From: Paracoccaceae bacterium
GTDB taxonomy: Bacteria; Pseudomonadota; Alphaproteobacteria; Rhodobacterales; Rhodobacteraceae
DNA length: 64,000 nt
Assembly (NCBI GenBank): GCA_018222585.1
Contig: JAAFAB010000001.1
Span: 408,198 to 472,197, forward strand
Reading direction: 5' to 3'
Below, one piece after another: positions 45,868 to 55,899 of the stretch. A model generated the notes under the pieces. It saw nothing but the letters and a program-made list of their open reading frames with translations. It had not been told where the DNA came from and made no database searches. The number at the start of each line of letters is the position of its first letter. Within the stretch, counting starts at the first letter, position 1. The translations under genes were made by a program, and so were the position numbers.

Positions 45868-46974
45868 ATGAAAACCAATGCCCGCCTGACTGCGCTTGCC
45901 GCATCCCTGCCCTCGACCGTGCCCTTCACCGGCCCGGAAGAGCTTGAACGCCGCCGAGGCGCGCCCTTCGCCGCCCGCCTCGGCGCCAACGAGAACGGTT
46001 TCGGCCCCTCGCCCCGCGCCCTGGTGGCGATGACCGGCGCGGCCAGCGGCATCTGGCAATACGGCGACCCGGCCAGCCACGAGTTGCGCACGGCCCTTGC
46101 CGCGCACTGGGGATGCGAAGCGGCGAATATCGTCATCGGCGGCGGCATCGACGGGCTGCTCTGCGACCTGGTGCGCCTGACCGTGGCGCCAGGCGACGTG
46201 ATCGTCACCTCTGCCGGGGCCTATCCGACCTTCAACTACCACGTCGCGGGCTTCGGCGGCCGAATCGAAACCGTGCCCTACCGCGATGACGCCGAGGATC
46301 TGCCCGCCCTCATCGCCCGCGCCGCAGAGGTTGATGCCAAGCTGGTCTATTTCGCCAATCCCGACAATCCGATGGGCAGCTACCTGCCCGGCGCGGCGAT
46401 CGTCGAGGCGCTTGCGGCGCTGCCCTCCGGCACCCTGCTGGTGCTGGACGAAGCCTACGGCGAATTCGCCCCCGAGGACGCCGCCGTGCCGCTGCCGGTG
46501 GACGATCCCCGGCTGATCCGGATGCGGACCTTCTCCAAGGGCTACGGCATGGCCGGTGCGCGCGTCGGCTACGCCCTCGGCCCCGAGGAGCTGATCCGCG
46601 CCTTCGACAAGGTGCGCAACCATTTCGGCATGAACCGCGCCGCCCAGGCCGGTGCGCTGGCGGCCCTGCAGGACCAGGACTGGCTGGGTCATGTCCGGGA
46701 CGCCGTCGCCGCCTCTCGCGCGGAGATCGCCCGCATCGCCCACGACAACGGCCTCTCGCCCCTGCCCTCGGCGACGAATTTCGTCACCATCGACTGTGGC
46801 GGCGACGGAGACCGCGCCCGTGCGCTGGTGGCGGCACTGGCCGAGGAAGGGATCTTCGTGCGGATGCCCTTCGTCGCCCCGCAGGACCGCTGCATCCGCA
46901 TCTCCTGCGGCCCCGAAAGAGAGATGGCCCTGCTGGCAGAGGCCCTGCCCCGCGCCCTCGCCCGCCTCGGCTGA
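45868..46974 (+). CDS. PLP-dependent aminotransferase, histidinol-phosphate aminotransferase-like
   Basis: This 368-aa class I/II aminotransferase resembles HisC. ARLGANENGFGPSPRAL (residues 37-53), IWQYGDPASHELRTALAAHW, NIVIGGGIDGLLCDLVR, YFANPDNPMGSY (PLP-binding Asn/Asp region), LVLDEAYGEF and the PLP lysine Lys224 in RTFSKGYGMAGARVGYAL are all present. CIRISCGP near the end holds the substrate-carboxylate Arg. ATG 45868 begins a normal-length protein. It stands alone, not in a his operon, so it may serve another amino acid such as an aromatic one. Confidence 0.92.
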   Translation: MKTNARLTALAASLPSTVPFTGPEELERRRGAPFAARLGANENGFGPSPRALVAMTGAASGIWQYGDPASHELRTALAAHWGCEAANIVIGGGIDGLLCDLVRLTVAPGDVIVTSAGAYPTFNYHVAGFGGRIETVPYRDDAEDLPALIARAAEVDAKLVYFANPDNPMGSYLPGAAIVEALAALPSGTLLVLDEAYGEFAPEDAAVPLPVDDPRLIRMRTFSKGYGMAGARVGYALGPEELIRAFDKVRNHFGMNRAAQAGALAALQDQDWLGHVRDAVAASRAEIARIAHDNGLSPLPSATNFVTIDCGGDGDRARALVAALAEEGIFVRMPFVAPQDRCIRISCGPEREMALLAEALPRALARLG

Positions 46975-47078
46975 TCCCGCCGGGCGAGGGAACCGCCCCT
47001 CTCGGCTCGCGTAGGGCGGGGGTCACCCCGCCGCCCCCTCTTCGTCGATCTGACGGGGTCAGATCCCGCGGGAACGCC

Positions 47079-48290
47079 TCAGAAGGCCACGGCCTCGGGC
47101 TGGGCAACCACCTCGGCGGCCTTTTCCAGGGCGCCCTTGCCGTGAGGGATCTGCAATGCCTGCAGCCCGGCCTCGATCACTCCGACCGCGCCCAGCACCA
47201 TGTGGGCATTGAGATGCCCCATGTGGCCGATGCGGAAGAAGCCGGTGCCGTTCGGGTCCTCCTCCGTCGCCATGCCAAGACCGAGGCCAAGCGTCAGCCC
47301 GGCGTTCTCGGCGGTCCAGGCGCGCAGCTTCTGGCCGTTGCCCACGCCCACGCCGAGCGCCGTCACCGCATGGCTGCGCAGGCCGCGGTCCGAAAGGTTC
47401 AGCTTCAACGCGCCTGCCTCGGACCAGCGTTCGCAGGCGGCCCAGACCACCCGGGCCAGCGTGGCGTGACGGGCCCAGACGTGCTCCATCCCCTCGCCGT
47501 GCAGCATGTCCAGCGCGGCGCGCAGCCCGAACAGGTGGTGCGTCGGAGAGGTGCCGCCGAAATACTGGTAGACCGCCTGCGCCTCGGTGCGCGGCACCCA
47601 GTCCCAGTAGCGCGAGACCCGCGGGTTCGCCGCCCGCAACTCCTTGGCGCGGTCGTTGAAGAAGACGAAGGACAGCCCCGGCGGCACCATCAGCCCCTTC
47701 TGCGAGCCGGTGATCGCCACGTCGACGCCCCAGGCGTCCATGTGGAATTCGTCGCAGGCCATCGAGGCGATGCAGTCGGCCATCAGCAGCGCCGGGTGCC
47801 CGGCGGCATCCAGCGCGGCGCGCAGCGGGCGCGGATCATTGCGGATCGAGCTGGCGGTGTCGACGTGACTGAACATCACCGCCTTGATCTCATGGGCGGT
47901 ATCGGCGGCCAGGATCTCCTCGATGCGGGCGGCGTCGATGGGGGACTTGGTCCCGAACTCGACGATCTGCGGCACGATGCCCAGGCCGACCGCCATGTCG
48001 GCCCAGCCATGGGCGAAACGGCCGGTGGCGGGAATCAGCACCCGGTCGCCGGGCTTGAAGAGGTTCGACAGCGCGGCCTCCCAGGCGCCGTGCCCGTTGG
48101 CGATATAGATCGCCACCTCGCCCTCGGTCCTCGCCACGCGCTTCAGGTCGGGCACGATGCCCTCGACCAGGGTGACGATATCGCCCTCGTAGATATTGGG
48201 CGCCGGCTGGTGCATGGCCTGCAGCACCGCATCGGGCATCACCGAGGGTCCGGGAATCGCAAGGTAGGGGCGACCATGGGCAAGGCTCAT
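47079..48290 (-). CDS. Alanine/serine-glyoxylate aminotransferase family protein
   Basis: This 403-aa class V PLP aminotransferase is typical of alanine-, serine- or aspartate-glyoxylate enzymes. LAIPGPSVMPDAVLQAMHQP at the N-terminus is diagnostic; YIANGHGAWEAALSNLFKPG, FSHVDTASSIRND, LLMADCIASMACDEFHMDAW and the PLP lysine Lys198 in DVAITGSQKGLMVPPG follow. It likely links photorespiration-like glyoxylate/serine metabolism or C1 assimilation. AGGA precedes ATG 48290. Monocistronic; divergent from the phosphatase/ABC operon. Confidence 0.94.
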   Translation of the reverse strand: MSLAHGRPYLAIPGPSVMPDAVLQAMHQPAPNIYEGDIVTLVEGIVPDLKRVARTEGEVAIYIANGHGAWEAALSNLFKPGDRVLIPATGRFAHGWADMAVGLGIVPQIVEFGTKSPIDAARIEEILAADTAHEIKAVMFSHVDTASSIRNDPRPLRAALDAAGHPALLMADCIASMACDEFHMDAWGVDVAITGSQKGLMVPPGLSFVFFNDRAKELRAANPRVSRYWDWVPRTEAQAVYQYFGGTSPTHHLFGLRAALDMLHGEGMEHVWARHATLARVVWAACERWSEAGALKLNLSDRGLRSHAVTALGVGVGNGQKLRAWTAENAGLTLGLGLGMATEEDPNGTGFFRIGHMGHLNAHMVLGAVGVIEAGLQALQIPHGKGALEKAAEVVAQPEAVAF

Positions 48291-48665
48291 GTCAGGTCCT
48301 TTCACTGGAACAGGAGGCGTCCGGCTCCGGAGATCTCCGGTGGTCACGAGGCGCGCGCCAAGCTTTAGCGGCACGCCGGGCAAGGTCAATCCATCCCGCG
48401 ACCGGAATCGTTCCTTCCCCCGCCAGCGCCGCGAGGGCAGGCAGGAGCACCCCGCGCGGCGCCTCCCCCTCTTCGCGCCACCGGCCCGCAGATCGGCCCG
48501 CAGATCGGCCCCCGGACCACCCCGCCCGCCGGCGCCTGCGTCGACCCGCCGCCCCGTGACGCCCCGCCAAGCTTGCCTCGCAGCCCCGCCTCGCCTACAT
48601 GGGGGCGGGTTTTCCCGGGGGCACAGTGCCGGTCATCGTGCCGGATGCAGGAACAAGGGCTCGGC
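48291..48665. other. Divergent intergenic region with 12-bp tandem repeat
   Basis: 375 bp separate the class V aminotransferase start and the phosphatase start. It holds the promoters of both, and a tandem CAGATCGGCCCG element around 48488-48511. No gene is supported. Confidence 0.45.
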
Positions 48666-49349
48666 ATGACACTCACCGACAGGATCCGCCAATGGGAGCG
48701 TGACCTGCGCAACCATTACAACACCGACCTCTCCACCCCGGAGAAGCGGCGGCGGGCGCATATCTACAACCTCTGGTTCGACCACGCGATCCTGCGGACC
48801 TTCTGGACCAACTTCTTCGAGATCGCGCCGGGGGTCTGGCGCTCGAACCACCCGACCCACAAGCGGTTCGCGCGGATGAAGGAGATGGGCATCACCCATG
48901 TGCTCAACCTGCGCGGCGCCGGCGGCGCGGCCCATTACCTGACCGAGCGGGAAAGCTGCGAGGCCCTGGGCCTGACCCTGGTCGATTGCAGCCTGCACGC
49001 CCGCCGGGCCGTCCCCGCCGAGGAGATCCTGAAGGTGATCGAGACCTTCCGCTGGATCCCCCGCCCCTTCGTCATGCATTGCAAGTCGGGCGCGGACCGG
49101 GCAGGCTTCGCCTCGGCGATCTACCTGATGTGCCAGGAAGGACGACCCGTGGAGGAGGCCCGCAAGATGCTGTCCACCAAGTATATCCATATCCGCAAGA
49201 GCAAGACCGGCGTGCTCGACTACATCCTCGACGTCTACGCGGCGCGCACCGCCGCCGCACCGATCGGGTTCGAGGACTGGGTCCGCACCGAATACGACCC
49301 TCAGCAGATCATGGCCGATTTCAAGGCCCTGCCCTGGTGGCAGCGATGA
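48666..49349 (+). CDS. Tyrosine/dual-specificity phosphatase-like protein
   Basis: This 227-aa cysteine-based phosphatase has the P-loop HCKSGADR (His138, Cys139, Arg145), a general-acid candidate in LVDCSLHARRAVPAEE, and the N-terminal lead VWRSNHPTHKRFARMKEMG and HVLNLRG typical of the DSP/PTP-like fold. Substrates of such enzymes may be phosphotyrosine, phosphoinositides or phosphatidylglycerophosphate. Its stop overlaps the start of an MsbA-type ABC exporter by ATGA, which points to a lipid or envelope substrate; this is inference. AAGGG precedes ATG 48666. Confidence 0.9.
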   Translation: MTLTDRIRQWERDLRNHYNTDLSTPEKRRRAHIYNLWFDHAILRTFWTNFFEIAPGVWRSNHPTHKRFARMKEMGITHVLNLRGAGGAAHYLTERESCEALGLTLVDCSLHARRAVPAEEILKVIETFRWIPRPFVMHCKSGADRAGFASAIYLMCQEGRPVEEARKMLSTKYIHIRKSKTGVLDYILDVYAARTAAAPIGFEDWVRTEYDPQQIMADFKALPWWQR

Positions 49350-51466
49350 GCAAGACACCGGGCAGGAAGACCGCAGCCGCGCAGTCTCCCTCCGCGGCGA
49401 CGACGCGCAGGGGCCAGACCGCGACATCCGATGGCGGCGAGGCCGCGGCGCCCAAGACGGGACGCCCCGCATCGGCCGATGGCCGCAAGCCCCAAGGCCA
49501 GACTACGGGAGCCCAGAAGAAGGGCACCCCGAAGACTGGCAGCCCGCGCACCGAGACCCCGTCCACCGAGGCCCCCATTGCGCAGGCCGATCAGGCCGCC
49601 CAGGAGGCGCATGTCCCGGGCCGGGTCCTCGGCAAGTGGCTCTGGAAGGGCTACCTGCGCAAGCACAGCTGGGCCCTGCTGGCCGCCTTCCTGTTGATGT
49701 CGCTGGAAGGGTCGATGCTGGGGGCGCTCAGCTGGATGATGAAGCCGATGTTCGATACCGTCTTCATCGAGGGCCAGACCGGCGCGATCGGCTGGGTCGG
49801 CGCCGCGATTCTCGGCATCTTCATCGTCCGGGCTCTGGCTTCTATCGGGCAGAAGGCGCTGCTGGCGCGGATTGCCCAGTTGAACGCCGCCGACCTGCGT
49901 TGCGACCTGCTGGCAGTGCTCATGCGCCAGGACGGCACCTTCCACCAGACCCACCCGCCGGGCTTCCTGATCCAGCGCGTGCAGGCTGATGTCGCCGCCG
50001 TCAACGGCGTCTGGTCGGCCATCCTCACCGGCGCCGGGCGTGACCTGATCGCCCTGGTGATCCTGATGGGCGTGGCGGTCTCGGTTGACTGGCAATGGAC
50101 CTTCGTCGCGCTGATCGGGGCGCCGATCCTCGTCGCCCCCTCGATGATCGTGCAGCGTTTCGTGCGCGCCCGCTCGCGCGAGGCGCGCGACCTCGGCGCC
50201 CGTCTTGCCACCCGGCTCGACGAGATCTTCCACGGCATCGTCCCGGTCAAGCTGAACCGCCTCGAAGAGTACCAGGCCCGCCAGTACGGCCAGCTCACCG
50301 ACGACCTGGTACGCGCCGAGATCCGTTCGACCCTCGGCACCGCCGCCATCCCCGGCATGATCGACATCATGGCCGGTGTCGGCTTCCTCGGGGTGCTGAT
50401 CTTCGGCGGCGCCGAGATCATCTCGGGCGAGAAGACCGTGGGGCAGTTCATGTCCTTCTTCACCGCCATCGGCTTCGCCTTCGAACCGCTGCGCCGCCTC
50501 GGCTCGGTTTCGGGCACCTGGCAGGTCGCCGCCGCCGCGCTGGAACGGATCAAGGAGCTGATGGAGACGCAACCGACACTCGTCTCGCCCCCCGATCCCG
50601 TTGCGCCGCCGCAGGGAATGCCCGGCGTCGCCCTGCACGACGTGCGCCTGTCCTACGGCGAGACTCCGGTTCTGAACGGGCTGACGCTGGAGGCCGCGCC
50701 GGGCCAGACCACGGCCTTCGTCGGCGCCTCGGGCGCGGGCAAGTCCACCGTCTTCAACCTGCTCACCCGCCTCGTCGACCCGACCGGTGGCCGCATCGAG
50801 ATCGGCGGCGTGCCGGTCGGCGCCATGGCGCTGGAAGACCTGCGCAACCTCTTCTCGGTGGTCTCCCAGGATGCCGCCCTGTTCGACGAGACCCTGCGCG
50901 AGAACATCCTGCTCGGCCGCACCAACGTTTCGGATGCGCGCCTGCAGGAGGTGCTCGACGCGGCCCATGTCTCGGACTTCGTGAAGAACCTGCCCCGGGG
51001 CCTGGATACCCAGGTCGGGCCGCGCGGCTCGAACCTGTCGGGCGGACAGCGCCAGCGCGTTGCCATCGCCCGCGCCCTGCTGCGCGACACGCCGATCCTG
51101 CTGCTGGACGAGGCGACCTCGGCCCTCGACGCCAAGTCCGAGGCGGTGGTGCAGGAGGCGCTGGACAAGCTGGCCCGGGGCCGCACGACGCTGGTCATCG
51201 CACACCGTCTCTCGACCGTGCGCAATGCCGACCGGATCGTGGTGATGGATCGCGGCATCGCGGTCGACCAGGGCACCCACGAAGAGCTGCTGGAACGTGG
51301 CGGCGTCTACGCGCACCTGCATGACCTGCAATTCCGCACCGATGGCCGCACCGCCGACCGCATGGCCCTGGATGCGCAGCGCCGCAGCACCCGTCAGCGG
51401 GGCGAGGCCATGGCCGACGAGGATGCCGGCTTCTTCCGCCGCGCCTTCTTCCGGCTCTTCGGCTAG
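49346..51466 (+). CDS. MsbA-like ABC exporter with long disordered N-terminal extension
   Basis: This 706-aa half-transporter works as a homodimer. Residues 1-90 are a Lys/Thr/Ala/Pro-rich tail absent from MsbA. Six membrane helices span about 105-395 (including FLLMSLEGSMLGALSWMMKP and TVGQFMSFFTAIGFAFEPLR). The ATPase domain has Walker A GASGAGKS (460-467), Q-loop SQDAALFDE, signature LSGGQ (564-568), Walker B ILLLDEATSALD and His620. It probably flips a lipid, lipid A precursor or similar. It is translationally coupled to the phosphatase gene. The C-terminus adds a charged tail ending FFRRAFFRLFG. Confidence 0.92.
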   Translation: MSKTPGRKTAAAQSPSAATTRRGQTATSDGGEAAAPKTGRPASADGRKPQGQTTGAQKKGTPKTGSPRTETPSTEAPIAQADQAAQEAHVPGRVLGKWLWKGYLRKHSWALLAAFLLMSLEGSMLGALSWMMKPMFDTVFIEGQTGAIGWVGAAILGIFIVRALASIGQKALLARIAQLNAADLRCDLLAVLMRQDGTFHQTHPPGFLIQRVQADVAAVNGVWSAILTGAGRDLIALVILMGVAVSVDWQWTFVALIGAPILVAPSMIVQRFVRARSREARDLGARLATRLDEIFHGIVPVKLNRLEEYQARQYGQLTDDLVRAEIRSTLGTAAIPGMIDIMAGVGFLGVLIFGGAEIISGEKTVGQFMSFFTAIGFAFEPLRRLGSVSGTWQVAAAALERIKELMETQPTLVSPPDPVAPPQGMPGVALHDVRLSYGETPVLNGLTLEAAPGQTTAFVGASGAGKSTVFNLLTRLVDPTGGRIEIGGVPVGAMALEDLRNLFSVVSQDAALFDETLRENILLGRTNVSDARLQEVLDAAHVSDFVKNLPRGLDTQVGPRGSNLSGGQRQRVAIARALLRDTPILLLDEATSALDAKSEAVVQEALDKLARGRTTLVIAHRLSTVRNADRIVVMDRGIAVDQGTHEELLERGGVYAHLHDLQFRTDGRTADRMALDAQRRSTRQRGEAMADEDAGFFRRAFFRLFG

Positions 51467-51472
51467 GGCTGC

Positions 51473-51934
51473 TCAGCCCCGCCGGCAGCGCGCCCGCAAA
51501 AGCCGGGGGCGCCCGGTCCTGCCCGCCCGGAAGTCCCGCGCCGGCACCAGCAACGCCCGCCCCCGGGGCATGCCGAAGCGCGCCATCAGATCGCAGGCCC
51601 AGCCCTGCCGAAAGACCGCCGCCCCGCCGCGTGGCAGGTGATCTGTCACGGCCCGGGTCCAGCCTGTTTCGGGCAGATCCCGCTGATCGAGGAACAGCAG
51701 CCAGTCACCCCGGGCCTTGGCCGCGCCGGCGGCGCGCGGATCGCGGCCCGCCGCCACCATCTCGGCCCCCGTCGCCTCGGCAATCGCCGATGTCTCGTCG
51801 GTCGAGCCGAGGTCGGCAAAGATCAACTCGCGCAGCAGATCCTCCTGGACCGCCTCGAAAAGCAGCGGCATCAGGCGCGGCAGGTCCAGCTGCGCGTTCA
51901 ACGTCGTCACGATCACCGATACTGCTGCGGCCAT
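51473..51934 (-). CDS. Short GT2-like glycosyltransferase family protein
   Basis: 153 aa beginning with the GT2 nucleotide-binding strand SVIVTTLNAQLDLPRLMPLL, an IFADLGSTDETSAIAEATG segment equivalent to the usual V-D-D-G-S-T-D, and WLLFLDQRDLPETGW at the DxD position (here LDQRD). It ends after about 150 residues with an Arg-rich tail, much shorter than ordinary GT2 enzymes (over 220), so it may be a reduced family member rather than an active transferase. AAGGA precedes ATG 51934. It converges with the ABC exporter. Confidence 0.78.
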   Translation of the reverse strand: MAAAVSVIVTTLNAQLDLPRLMPLLFEAVQEDLLRELIFADLGSTDETSAIAEATGAEMVAAGRDPRAAGAAKARGDWLLFLDQRDLPETGWTRAVTDHLPRGGAAVFRQGWACDLMARFGMPRGRALLVPARDFRAGRTGRPRLLRARCRRG

Positions 51935-52037
51935 GCTGCATTCCTTCCGGGCCTTTTTGCGCGGGTCCGCGCCCGGGACCTGTCACTCGCGCCCCGGGAA
52001 AGCTATATGTGACTGAACCAAGATCCGGGAGTCCCAG

Positions 52038-52790
52038 ATGAGCGAAACCCACCGCAGGATCCTGCGCCTCTCCGGCGCCGATACCGCTGATTTCCTCCAG
52101 AACCTCGTCACCAACGACGTGCGCCGCCTCTCCGAGGGACCGGTCTACGCCGCGCTGCTGACGCCGCAGGGCAAGTACCTTGCCGACTTCCTGCTCATTG
52201 CCGATGGCGAGGACGTGCTGCTGGATGTCGCCGAGAGCCTCGCCGACGGGCTGCAACAGCGGCTGAACATGTACAAGCTGCGCTCGGCGGTGACGATCAC
52301 CGACAGCGGGCTGCAGCTGCGGCGCGGCACCGGCCCGGCCCCCGAGGGCGCTGTCCCCGACCCGCGCCATTCGGCGCTCGGCTGGCGCCTCTATGGCGAG
52401 GCGGCGGGCGACGACGGCAGCGACTGGGACGCGATCCGCACCGCGCATTGCATCCCCGAGACCGGGATCGAGCTGACCCCCGACACCTTCATCCTGGAAG
52501 CGGGCTTCGAACGGCTGCATGGCGTCGACTTCCGCAAGGGCTGCTACGTCGGCCAGGAGGTGACGGCGCGGATGAAGCACAAGACCGAACTGCGCAAGGG
52601 CCTGGCCCTGGTCTCGGTCGAGGGTAGCGCCCCCGTGGGCACCGCCATCGAGGCGGAGGGCAAACCGGCAGGCACGCTCTACACCCAGGCCGGGGGGCGC
52701 GGCATCGCCTACCTGCGCTTTGATCGCGCAACCGAGGGGATGACCGCCGCAGAGGCCCGCCTCGCCCCCCTGCCCGCCGAGGGGTCCTGA
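52038..52790 (+). CDS. ygfZ: Folate-binding YgfZ/IBA57-like protein
   Basis: This 250-aa tetrahydrofolate-binding protein supports assembly or repair of certain iron-sulfur enzymes such as MiaB. The signature K-G-C-Y-x-G-Q-E is present as KGCYVGQE (167-174) after ERLHGVDFR. The N-terminal GcvT-like part starts LRLSGADTADFLQNLVTNDV and includes LTPQGKYLADFLL. GGGAG precedes ATG 52038. It is monocistronic, divergent from the GT2-like gene. Confidence 0.95.
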   Translation: MSETHRRILRLSGADTADFLQNLVTNDVRRLSEGPVYAALLTPQGKYLADFLLIADGEDVLLDVAESLADGLQQRLNMYKLRSAVTITDSGLQLRRGTGPAPEGAVPDPRHSALGWRLYGEAAGDDGSDWDAIRTAHCIPETGIELTPDTFILEAGFERLHGVDFRKGCYVGQEVTARMKHKTELRKGLALVSVEGSAPVGTAIEAEGKPAGTLYTQAGGRGIAYLRFDRATEGMTAAEARLAPLPAEGS

Positions 52791-52807
52791 ACGCCACACG
52801 GAACAGG

Positions 52808-52837
52808 AGGCCCCCCGATCAACGGATTGGGGGGCTT
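52808..52837 (+). terminator. Hairpin after ygfZ
   Basis: AGGCCCCCCGATC-aacg-GATTGGGGGGCTT forms a 13-bp stem with G-T wobbles, 18 bp past the ygfZ stop. The T run is only two, so termination strength is uncertain. Confidence 0.6.
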
Positions 52838-53157
52838 CGGGTCCAGGGGGGGGCGCCCCTGTGCCTCCGCCGCTGCCCACGCTGCGGCCCTGCCCACTGT
52901 CACTTTTCAGCAACAAATGATCGCCTGAAATTTACGCAACAGTCGCCGCGACGTGTGTCGACCAGCAGGAGAGAACCCTGGACCGGGCCCTCCCTGGGGT
53001 TACGAGCCTCGGAGCGTTCACCGCGACCCCGGCGGAACATTGTCGCGTCCAGTCATGCAGACGGGTCATATGCGTCCCAACAAGCGCACGCCGACCACAT
53101 AGGCCCCGACCGCGACAGGACGCAGCGTAGCGAATCCTTTCCGCCTGCCCGGACGGC

Positions 53158-53189
53158 AAAAGGGCCGCGCCCCGTGGCACGGCCCTTTT
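53158..53189. terminator. Bidirectional terminator after efp
   Basis: AAAAGGGCCG and CGGCCCTTTT form a perfect 10-bp stem around a 12-nt loop, with T runs on both strands, about 50 bp after the efp stop. Confidence 0.85.
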
Positions 53190-53240
53190 CCTGTCAGTTC
53201 CTGCAATCCGGTGTCACGGCACCGGCACCGCTGCGGCGGC

Positions 53241-53804
53241 TCAGGCGCGCTCGGAATATTCCATGGTCTCGGTGTTGACGACGATGTCCTCGTCCTGGCC
53301 GACGAAGGGCGGCACCATGACCTTGACGCCGTTGTCCAGGATCGCCGGCTTGAACGAGTTCGCCGCGGTCTGGCCCTTCACAACCGGCTCGGTCTCGACG
53401 ATCTTGCACGTCACCTTCTGGGGCACGGTCGCGTTCAGTGCCTCGGCATCGTAGAATTCCACCACGATGGTCATGCCATCCTGCAGGAAAGGCCGGCGAT
53501 CGCCCAACAGGTCGGCCGGCAGCTCGACCTGGTCGAAGGTCTCGACATCCATGAAGGCGAGCATCCCGTCGGTCTCGTAAAGGAACTGCATGTCCTTCTG
53601 TTCCAGGCGGACGCGCTCGACCTTGTCGGCGCTGCGGAAGCGTTCGTTCAGCTTCGAACCGTTGCGGAGGTTCTTCATCTCGACCTGGGCAAAGGCGCCG
53701 CCCTTGCCGGGCTTGACGTGATCGACCTTCACGGCGGCCCAGAGACCGTCGTTATGTTCCAGGACATAGCCGGGGCGGATTTCGTTACCGTTGATCTTGG
53801 GCAT
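53241..53804 (-). CDS. efp: Translation elongation factor P
   Basis: This 187-aa three-domain factor rescues ribosomes stalled at polyproline. [20 protein letters not shown], then the modification loop [17 protein letters not shown] with Lys34, and the family C-terminal segments [19 protein letters not shown] and [20 protein letters not shown] are clear. Having Lys34 implies lysylation (EpmA type) if modified; no modification gene lies in this window. Many Pro-rich proteins in this window are plausible clients. A strong terminator follows. Confidence 0.97.
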   Translation of the reverse strand: MPKINGNEIRPGYVLEHNDGLWAAVKVDHVKPGKGGAFAQVEMKNLRNGSKLNERFRSADKVERVRLEQKDMQFLYETDGMLAFMDVETFDQVELPADLLGDRRPFLQDGMTIVVEFYDAEALNATVPQKVTCKIVETEPVVKGQTAANSFKPAILDNGVKVMVPPFVGQDEDIVVNTETMEYSERA

Positions 53805-53918
53805 CGGGTATAGCCTGCGCTGGTTGATCCAATTCAGGGGCAGCCTATATATGGCCCTCGTGCCCGTGACAAGCTTTCGACGGTGGCTCGGAGGACGCGG
53901 GAAAAAGGCGGCATAGCC

Positions 53919-53933
53919 ATGCTTTCAAAGCAT
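53919..53933. promoter_or_regulatory. 15-bp palindrome upstream of the DUF6280 gene
   Basis: ATGCTTT-c-AAAGCAT is a perfect 7-bp inverted repeat about 95 bp before the DUF6280 start and 115 bp before the efp start, between divergent promoters. Possible operator; no known motif recognised. Confidence 0.4.
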
Positions 53934-54027
53934 AGCAGGGATGCGTGATTGCGCTATCCGAATCGTCTCTTTTTGGTCATAAGGGGCGGCACGCCCGAAA
54001 CACAAGAGCAATAAGCAAGGACGGATC

Positions 54028-54348
54028 ATGAAAGATTTCGTTGATGGCACCGCCTTCAATAACGAACAGGGCAATCGCGCACGTAAGCTGTTTGCTGCCG
54101 TGGTGCTTGCCGCGCTCGACGACGCCATCGCCGACGACAAGAAATACGGCAACGGTCCCGAGCAGATCGCACGCTGGGCCCGCTCGCGGGATGGCCGCGA
54201 AGTGCTCTCCTGTGCCGGTATCGACCCCAGCGAACGGGTTGTCGGTGGCCTGATGGAGTTCGTCTCCAAGGGGATCCGCACATCGGTCGCCCTGTCGCGC
54301 GAAGAAAGCGAACGTCGCCATGCTGCGGAGCAGGCAGAAGCTGCCTAA
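54028..54348 (+). CDS. DUF6280 family protein
   Basis: This 106-aa cytosolic helical protein, MKDFVDGTAFNNEQGNRARK then LFAAVVLAALDDAIADDKKY and IARWARSRDGREVLSCAGID, is conserved in Rhodobacteraceae and catalogued, from memory, as DUF6280. The function is unknown. AAGGA precedes ATG 54028. It is a single gene with its own palindrome-bearing promoter region and a strong terminator, which suggests high or regulated expression. Confidence 0.85.
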   Translation: MKDFVDGTAFNNEQGNRARKLFAAVVLAALDDAIADDKKYGNGPEQIARWARSRDGREVLSCAGIDPSERVVGGLMEFVSKGIRTSVALSREESERRHAAEQAEAA

Positions 54349-54380
54349 TCCATTGATTTGCTGATAAAATCAGCGTAAAG

Positions 54381-54406
54381 ACGCGCCCCATGAGGGGCGC
54401 GTTTTT
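54381..54406 (+). terminator. Rho-independent terminator after DUF6280 gene
   Basis: ACGCGCCCC-atga-GGGGCGCGT followed by TTTT forms a perfect 9-bp stem 33 bp after the stop and just before the cobQ ribosome site. Confidence 0.92.
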
Positions 54407-54423
54407 CGTTTGGAGGGCAGACC

Positions 54424-55889
<1,466 letters not shown>

Positions 55890-55899
<10 letters not shown>

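Larger units (their letters stand above)
52791..53240. other. Interval between ygfZ and efp, hairpins only
   Basis: 450 bp between converging genes. It contains a terminator-like hairpin near each gene (annotated separately) and an AT-richer patch at 52900-52940. No coding frame is credible; a small RNA cannot be ruled out. Confidence 0.4.
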
